This document shows, one piece after another, positions 59,884-64,000 of a DNA stretch of 64,000 nt (within the stretch, counting starts at the first letter, position 1; each line of letters begins with the position of its first letter). The notes under the pieces are model-generated. The model had not been told where the DNA came from. It did no database searches and was given only the letters and a program-made list of their open reading frames with translations. The position numbers and the translations under genes are program-made. Source of the DNA: JAILEN01 sp036723975 (GTDB lineage: Bacteria > Bacillota > Clostridia > Lachnospirales > Lachnospiraceae); the NCBI GenBank assembly GCA_036723975.1, contig DAIMGJ010000003.1:1-64000 (forward strand), read 5' to 3'.

Positions 59884-60210
59884 ATGCCAATGCCAGAACA
59901 GTCAATTGAATTTCGTTATGATACACAACTTTTACTGGATCAGTACGTAGAGGATGGCGATGACGCCGATGATGTAGCTGATGATTTGACCGATGAAATC
60001 AGAGAATATCTTCTTTCCAATATCAAGGGAGATTCTATGGTAATCGCCGGTGATTCCGGAGAAGATGAAAACGGTGAAAAGGCTATCATTAAACTTCACT
60101 ATCATACCAACGAGCCATGGGATGTGCTTTCTTATTGCAGAACCTTTGGCGAGATTTATGATATTGTAGTGGAAGACATGGATCGTCAGTCCAGAGATTT
60201 AAAGGGATAG
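59884..60210 (+). CDS. Stand-alone FakA/YloV C-terminal-like domain protein
   Basis: The 108-residue acidic protein resembles the C-terminal part of DAK-like fatty-acid kinase FakA (YloV): FRYDTQLLLD, a GDSMVIAGD strand, KLHYHTNEPWDVLSYC (family pattern K(V/L)HxHTNxPxxV) and FGEIYDIVVEDMDRQ. The kinase domain is absent. The start at 59884 follows ATAGGAGGTGGC; an in-frame GTG overlaps that site. It is in one operon with two hypB genes and a hydrolase, a context I do not know for this domain. Its function may be binding a FakB-like or small ligand partner. Confidence 0.65.
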   Translation: MPMPEQSIEFRYDTQLLLDQYVEDGDDADDVADDLTDEIREYLLSNIKGDSMVIAGDSGEDENGEKAIIKLHYHTNEPWDVLSYCRTFGEIYDIVVEDMDRQSRDLKG

Positions 60211-60211
60211 C

Positions 60212-60973
60212 ATGAAGCAAAAAAAGGAACTTACTCCGCGTCAGGAACGGCATATTCGTTATAGAAGAATTGTTGCTTTGCTTTTGGCAGTGCTTGTTGG
60301 GATAAGTGCGTATCATTATTTGACGGAGTATTATCCGGCCAAAGACAATGCCTGCAATGTGATAAATGAGGGAAAGAGAAATGGAACCATTCTTGCTTCT
60401 TCTCAAAATGAGAATAATTTAATCTTTAAAGCGGATGCCGAAACCGATACGGGAATTCTATTTTATCCCGGGGGAAAAGTGGATTATATCGCATATGCTC
60501 CGCTGTTAGAAAAACTTCGCCAAGAAGGCTATGATGTGGTACTTATAAAGATGCCCTTTAATCTTGCTTTCTTTAATATGAATGTTGCGGATGAAGTGAT
60601 TACTGACATGAAATATGATTTGCCGGAAGTGGAACATTGGTATATTCTTGGACATTCCTTGGGAGGCGTGGCAGCGTCCAGGTACGCGGCGGATTTCCCA
60701 AAAGAAGTGGAAGGACTGATGCTTTTGGGCTCATATGACTACGGAGGATACGACCCTGCCAATACACTGATTATATACGGAAGCAATGACTTGAATTTGG
60801 ATTTGTCCAAGATTGATTTTGAACAGAGCGAGGTATACTGCATCCAGGGTGGCAACCATGCATGGTTTGGCGACTACGGAATGCAGGAAGGAGATGGCAA
60901 AGCCACCCTGACACATAAAGACCAGCAAAAGCTGACCGTAAAAAAGATTATAGAGTGGATTAATAATAAGTAG
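60212..60973 (+). CDS. Membrane-anchored alpha/beta hydrolase
   Basis: 253 residues: one N-terminal membrane helix (about 20-38), then an alpha/beta hydrolase fold with the nucleophile elbow GHSLGG (Ser near residue 149), an Asp in IIYGSNDLNLD, and a His in GGNHAWFGDYG. It is probably an esterase or thioesterase acting outside the membrane. It starts 1 bp after the preceding gene. The substrate is unknown. Confidence 0.82.
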   Translation: MKQKKELTPRQERHIRYRRIVALLLAVLVGISAYHYLTEYYPAKDNACNVINEGKRNGTILASSQNENNLIFKADAETDTGILFYPGGKVDYIAYAPLLEKLRQEGYDVVLIKMPFNLAFFNMNVADEVITDMKYDLPEVEHWYILGHSLGGVAASRYAADFPKEVEGLMLLGSYDYGGYDPANTLIIYGSNDLNLDLSKIDFEQSEVYCIQGGNHAWFGDYGMQEGDGKATLTHKDQQKLTVKKIIEWINNK

Positions 60974-61268
60974 AATCGTCCCCTGTTTCCTTTTGTATTA
61001 AAAATAATACAAAAGCATATCCCCCACGAGGGGATATTACACATTTATAGACAACTGTGTATTGACAGATATATAATACACAAAGTAAAATTATTATACC
61101 TAAATACACACTTGTCAATTTTTTAACAAAGATGAACATGCGCAATACAATTTCACGTTGTTGAAATGAGTATGTCCATCCTTTTTTATGCGTTAAAATC
61201 GATATGGGGGTGTAGGGGATATTTGAAAGAGTATGTATTTTTTTTAGTGCATGATGGAGGGAAAAGTT
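60974..61268. other. Intergenic region with hairpins and a candidate promoter-operator
   Basis: Hairpins TTGTATTA/TAATACAA (60993-61012) and ATATCCCC/GGGGATAT (61017-61037) may end the upstream operon. TTGACA (61062-61067), 18 bp, TAAAAT (61086-61091) could be the promoter of the oxidoreductase. It is overlapped by the inverted repeat TGTGTATT (61056-61063) / AATACACA (61075-61082), a likely operator. GGAGGG precedes ATG 61269. Confidence 0.5.
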
Positions 61269-64000
61269 ATGCCAGATTATGAAAAGATGGGCTTTAAAAA
61301 GCCGGCTGATTGGCCAACACCAACCAGAGAAAACACCGAAGTTACGTATCCGACCAGACCTTATTTTTCGTCTGTTAATGATACAGAACTTCGTGAGCCG
61401 ATTGTAAAACTCGGCAAAATGATCACAGATCGTCCAAAACAGAAGTTGGGATTAGCTAAAATCACTTTAGATGATCCGGAGTACTGGGCACTTGCATCAG
61501 TTCTTACCGATGAAGAAGCAGAGCTTGCTTTGACATTTGGTGGAATTCGTCAGCCGCTTACTTTTGAGCAGGTTTGCGAAAGAAATCCTCAGCTTCCAAA
61601 AGAAAAGGTTCAGGAATTATTGGATCATATGTCTTATGTTGGTGTTGTTGAGTGGAACAACGAAAACTTGGACGGAAAGAATCCGGAAGGCGCTCGCCGT
61701 TACTTAGTACCGATGTATGTACCGGGTTCTGCTGAGTTCACAAACATGAATGCGAACATTATTGAAGAAAAACCGGAAATGGGTATGTTCTTCCACTTAA
61801 TGACAAAGCTTCCGCTTGAAAAGGTAACTCATATGGTTCCTTTGGGTGGTGCCGGAATCGGTATGCATGTTATCCCGGTTGAGAAGGCAATCGAAATGGA
61901 AAATGAATCCGTTGACGTTGAACACATTTCTCACTGGTTAGAGAAGTACGAAGGAAAGTACGCAAAGAGCCCATGTTCTTGCCGTCGTTCACGTAAGACC
62001 TACGATGAAGGTTGTGGTGATGATGAACGTGGATGGTGTATCGCAGTCGGTGACATGGCTGACTATGTTGTTGAAACCGGTAAAGGTGGCGAGTACATCA
62101 CTAAGGAAGAAGCTCTTGATATCTTCAGAAGAGCAGAAGAATTGGGATTTGTACATCAGATTACCAATATCGATGGTAAAGATAAGATTTTTGCTATTTG
62201 TAACTGTAACGTTAACGTGTGCTACGCACTTCGTACTTCACAGTTATTCAATACTCCAAACATGTCACGTTCTGCATACGTTGCTCGTGTTGAAAAACAG
62301 GACTGCGTTGCTTGTGGACGCTGCGTAGAGGTTTGTCCTGCAGGTGCAGTTAAGCTTGGACAGAAGCTTTGCCACGCTGACGGAAGTGTTCAGGAATATC
62401 CTAAGGCATTACTTCCTTCTCAGGCAAAATGGGGTCCGGATAAGTGGGCATACAACTATCGTAACGACAACCGTAAAGAGTCTTACGATGCAGGTACTGC
62501 TCCATGTAAGGTAGCTTGCCCGGCACATATCGCTGTTCAGGGTTATTTGAAATTAGCTGCTCAGGGACGTTACACCGAAGCATTGGAATTAATTAAGAAA
62601 AACAATCCGCTTCCTGCAATCTGCGGTCATATTTGTAACCGTCGTTGTGAGGACGCTTGTACACGTGGTAACCTTGACCGTGCCATCGCTATCGATGAGG
62701 TTAAGAAGTTTATCGCAATGCGCGATTTGAATGCTGATACAAGATTTATTCCTAAGAAGATGTGCCCGAAGGTTGATGGCGAATTCGATGAGAAGATCGC
62801 AATCATCGGTGGTGGTCCTGCAGGTCTTTCTTGTGCATTCTATTTGGCAGAAAAAGGATATAAGCCAACCTTGTTCGAGAAGAACGAGCGTGCAGGTGGT
62901 ATGCTTGTTTACGGTATTCCATCTTTCAAGTTGGAAAAGAACGTTGTTCAGGCTGAAATCGACGTCATCAAAGAGATGGGTGTTGAAATCAAGACCGGCG
63001 TAGAAGTTGGTAAGGATATTACATTAGATGAGTTACGTGCTCAGGGCTACAAAGCATTCTACATCGCAATCGGATGCTCAGGCGGACGTAAAGTCGGTGT
63101 TCCGGGTGAAGATGCTCCTGAAGTTACAACAGCTGTTGATTTCTTACGTGAGATTAACGGAACCGAGAAGTATGACATCAAGGGTGACGTTGTAGTTGTC
63201 GGTGGTGGTAACGTAGCAATCGACTGCTCACGTGATGCAGTTCGTGTTGGTGCTCCACAGGTTACACAGGTTTCTCTTGAAACAAGAGATATCATGCCTG
63301 CAGCTGATGAAGAGATCGCTGAAGCTGAAGAAGATGGTGTTAAATTCCATGGCGGTTGGGGACCGAAGGAAATCCTCCTTGATGAAAACGGCCATGTAAA
63401 GGGTATCTCATTTAAGAGATGTACTCAGGTTAAGGATGCTGACGGAAGATTCAATCCTCAGTATGATGAAAACGATATTATGACAATCGATTGTAAGCAC
63501 GTTGTACTTGCAGTTGGTCAGGCAATTGTTTGGGGCGACCTCTTAAAGGGATCTAAGGTCGAACTTGGACGCGGTAACGGCGCTGTTGCCGATGCATATA
63601 CCTATCAGACAGCTGAGCCGGATATCTTCGTTGGTGGTGATGTTTACACCGGACCGAAGTTCGCAATTGATGCAATTGCAGCAGGTAAGGAAGCAGCAAC
63701 ATCTATCCACAGATTCGTACAGCCGGGATCTACAATGATCATCGGACGTAACCAGAATTACTACAAGGAATTGAACAAGGATGATATTAAGTTCCCTGAG
63801 AACTACGATACATCTTCTCGTCAGGTTCCGGGACATAACGATGCAATCGACAAGAAGTCATTCCGCGATGGTAAGTTAGTATTTACCGAAGAGCAGGTTA
63901 AGACAGAAACAGCAAGATGTCTCTCTTGTGGTGCTTCTTGGGTTGATCCGCACAAGTGTATCGGATGTGGTTTGTGTACCGTTCAGTGTAAGTTTGACGC
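61269..64000 (+). CDS. Large multidomain Fe-S/FAD oxidoreductase (GltD-like), cut by window end
   Basis: At least 910 residues, with no stop before the end. Order: an N-terminal domain (about 1-330) with the Cys-rich stretches KSPCSCRRSR and CNCNVNVCYA; a ferredoxin motif CVACGRCVEVCPAGAV (near residue 345); a GltD/DPD-type [4Fe-4S] helical domain (APCKVACPAHIAVQG, CGHICNRRCEDACTRG); an FAD site IIGGGPAGLSCAFYLA; an NAD(P) site VVVGGGNVAIDCSRDA; GGDVYTGPKFAIDAIAAGKEA; and a last ferredoxin motif CIGCGLCTVQC at the edge. It transfers electrons between NAD(P)H and ferredoxin-like partners. The physiological substrate is unknown. Confidence 0.85.
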   Translation, partial: MPDYEKMGFKKPADWPTPTRENTEVTYPTRPYFSSVNDTELREPIVKLGKMITDRPKQKLGLAKITLDDPEYWALASVLTDEEAELALTFGGIRQPLTFEQVCERNPQLPKEKVQELLDHMSYVGVVEWNNENLDGKNPEGARRYLVPMYVPGSAEFTNMNANIIEEKPEMGMFFHLMTKLPLEKVTHMVPLGGAGIGMHVIPVEKAIEMENESVDVEHISHWLEKYEGKYAKSPCSCRRSRKTYDEGCGDDERGWCIAVGDMADYVVETGKGGEYITKEEALDIFRRAEELGFVHQITNIDGKDKIFAICNCNVNVCYALRTSQLFNTPNMSRSAYVARVEKQDCVACGRCVEVCPAGAVKLGQKLCHADGSVQEYPKALLPSQAKWGPDKWAYNYRNDNRKESYDAGTAPCKVACPAHIAVQGYLKLAAQGRYTEALELIKKNNPLPAICGHICNRRCEDACTRGNLDRAIAIDEVKKFIAMRDLNADTRFIPKKMCPKVDGEFDEKIAIIGGGPAGLSCAFYLAEKGYKPTLFEKNERAGGMLVYGIPSFKLEKNVVQAEIDVIKEMGVEIKTGVEVGKDITLDELRAQGYKAFYIAIGCSGGRKVGVPGEDAPEVTTAVDFLREINGTEKYDIKGDVVVVGGGNVAIDCSRDAVRVGAPQVTQVSLETRDIMPAADEEIAEAEEDGVKFHGGWGPKEILLDENGHVKGISFKRCTQVKDADGRFNPQYDENDIMTIDCKHVVLAVGQAIVWGDLLKGSKVELGRGNGAVADAYTYQTAEPDIFVGGDVYTGPKFAIDAIAAGKEAATSIHRFVQPGSTMIIGRNQNYYKELNKDDIKFPENYDTSSRQVPGHNDAIDKKSFRDGKLVFTEEQVKTETARCLSCGASWVDPHKCIGCGLCTVQCKFD

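Overview
The window looks like a chromosomal segment of a low-GC, anaerobic, butyrate-forming Firmicute, most likely Lachnospiraceae (class Clostridia). The reasons are a butyryl-CoA:acetate CoA-transferase, an iron-sulfur L-serine dehydratase in alpha/beta form, a THF riboswitch on a folate ECF transporter, many clostridial ferredoxin-type proteins, strong AGGAGG ribosome sites and sigma-A promoters. A run of ten Ns at 48736-48745 shows this is a scaffolded draft assembly.

Layout. 0-2.6 kb: a DNA glycosylase and a MarR-MATE efflux operon with a palindromic promoter. 2.7-4.8 kb: a ferredoxin / membrane Fe-S / CcdA-TlpA redox operon damaged by an internal deletion and a frameshift. 4.9-8.8 kb: a Na/phosphate symporter with a PhoB/PhoR-like pair. 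8.9-9.5 kb: two DtxR-like palindromes and two more deletion remnants (DUF3793 and a radical SAM protein). 9.5-15 kb: LUD protein, cell-wall amidase lipoprotein, serine dehydratase (sdaAB/sdaAA), OFA-type MFS and EamA transporters. 15-21.5 kb: a domain-permuted GH3 glycosidase, then a heterodimeric ABC exporter behind a leader peptide and two tandem terminators. 21.5-23.5 kb: tRNA-Pro, THF riboswitch, folT, trxB. 23.5-31 kb: a cell-envelope cluster (NlpC/P60 hydrolase, CdaR-like regulator, ftsE, ftsX, ctpA) and prfB. 31-41 kb: two glycosyltransferase-type genes, valS-deoC, cdd, a TPR protein, and copA fused to a CopZ-like domain. 41-46.4 kb: aminotransferase, glycosyltransferase, butyryl-CoA:acetate CoA-transferase, rlmD. 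46.4-49 kb: an AT-rich accessory island just after rlmD, with unrecognised genes separated by related repeats and a relic of an rlmD 3' end. 49-57.8 kb: an HD-GYP protein, a large xxxLxxG repeat protein, a flippase with glycosyltransferases, and a YugP-type metallopeptidase. 58-64 kb: tandem hypB-like genes with a FakA-C-like protein, an alpha/beta hydrolase, and a large FAD oxidoreductase cut by the window end.

The intergenic DNA is the most unusual part. A 181-bp highly structured element lies just after trxB and again after ctpA, with compensatory changes in its outer stem; a diverged third copy follows deoC. A second hairpin family, acting as bidirectional terminators, is present three times with co-varying inner stems. 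Two redox operons share the near-identical palindrome AATTGTGC(A/G)CAATT. Three loci (3.6, 9.2 and 48.1 kb) carry gene relics, which points to gene decay, integration scars or assembly joins. All calls come from reading the sequence; no database search was run.
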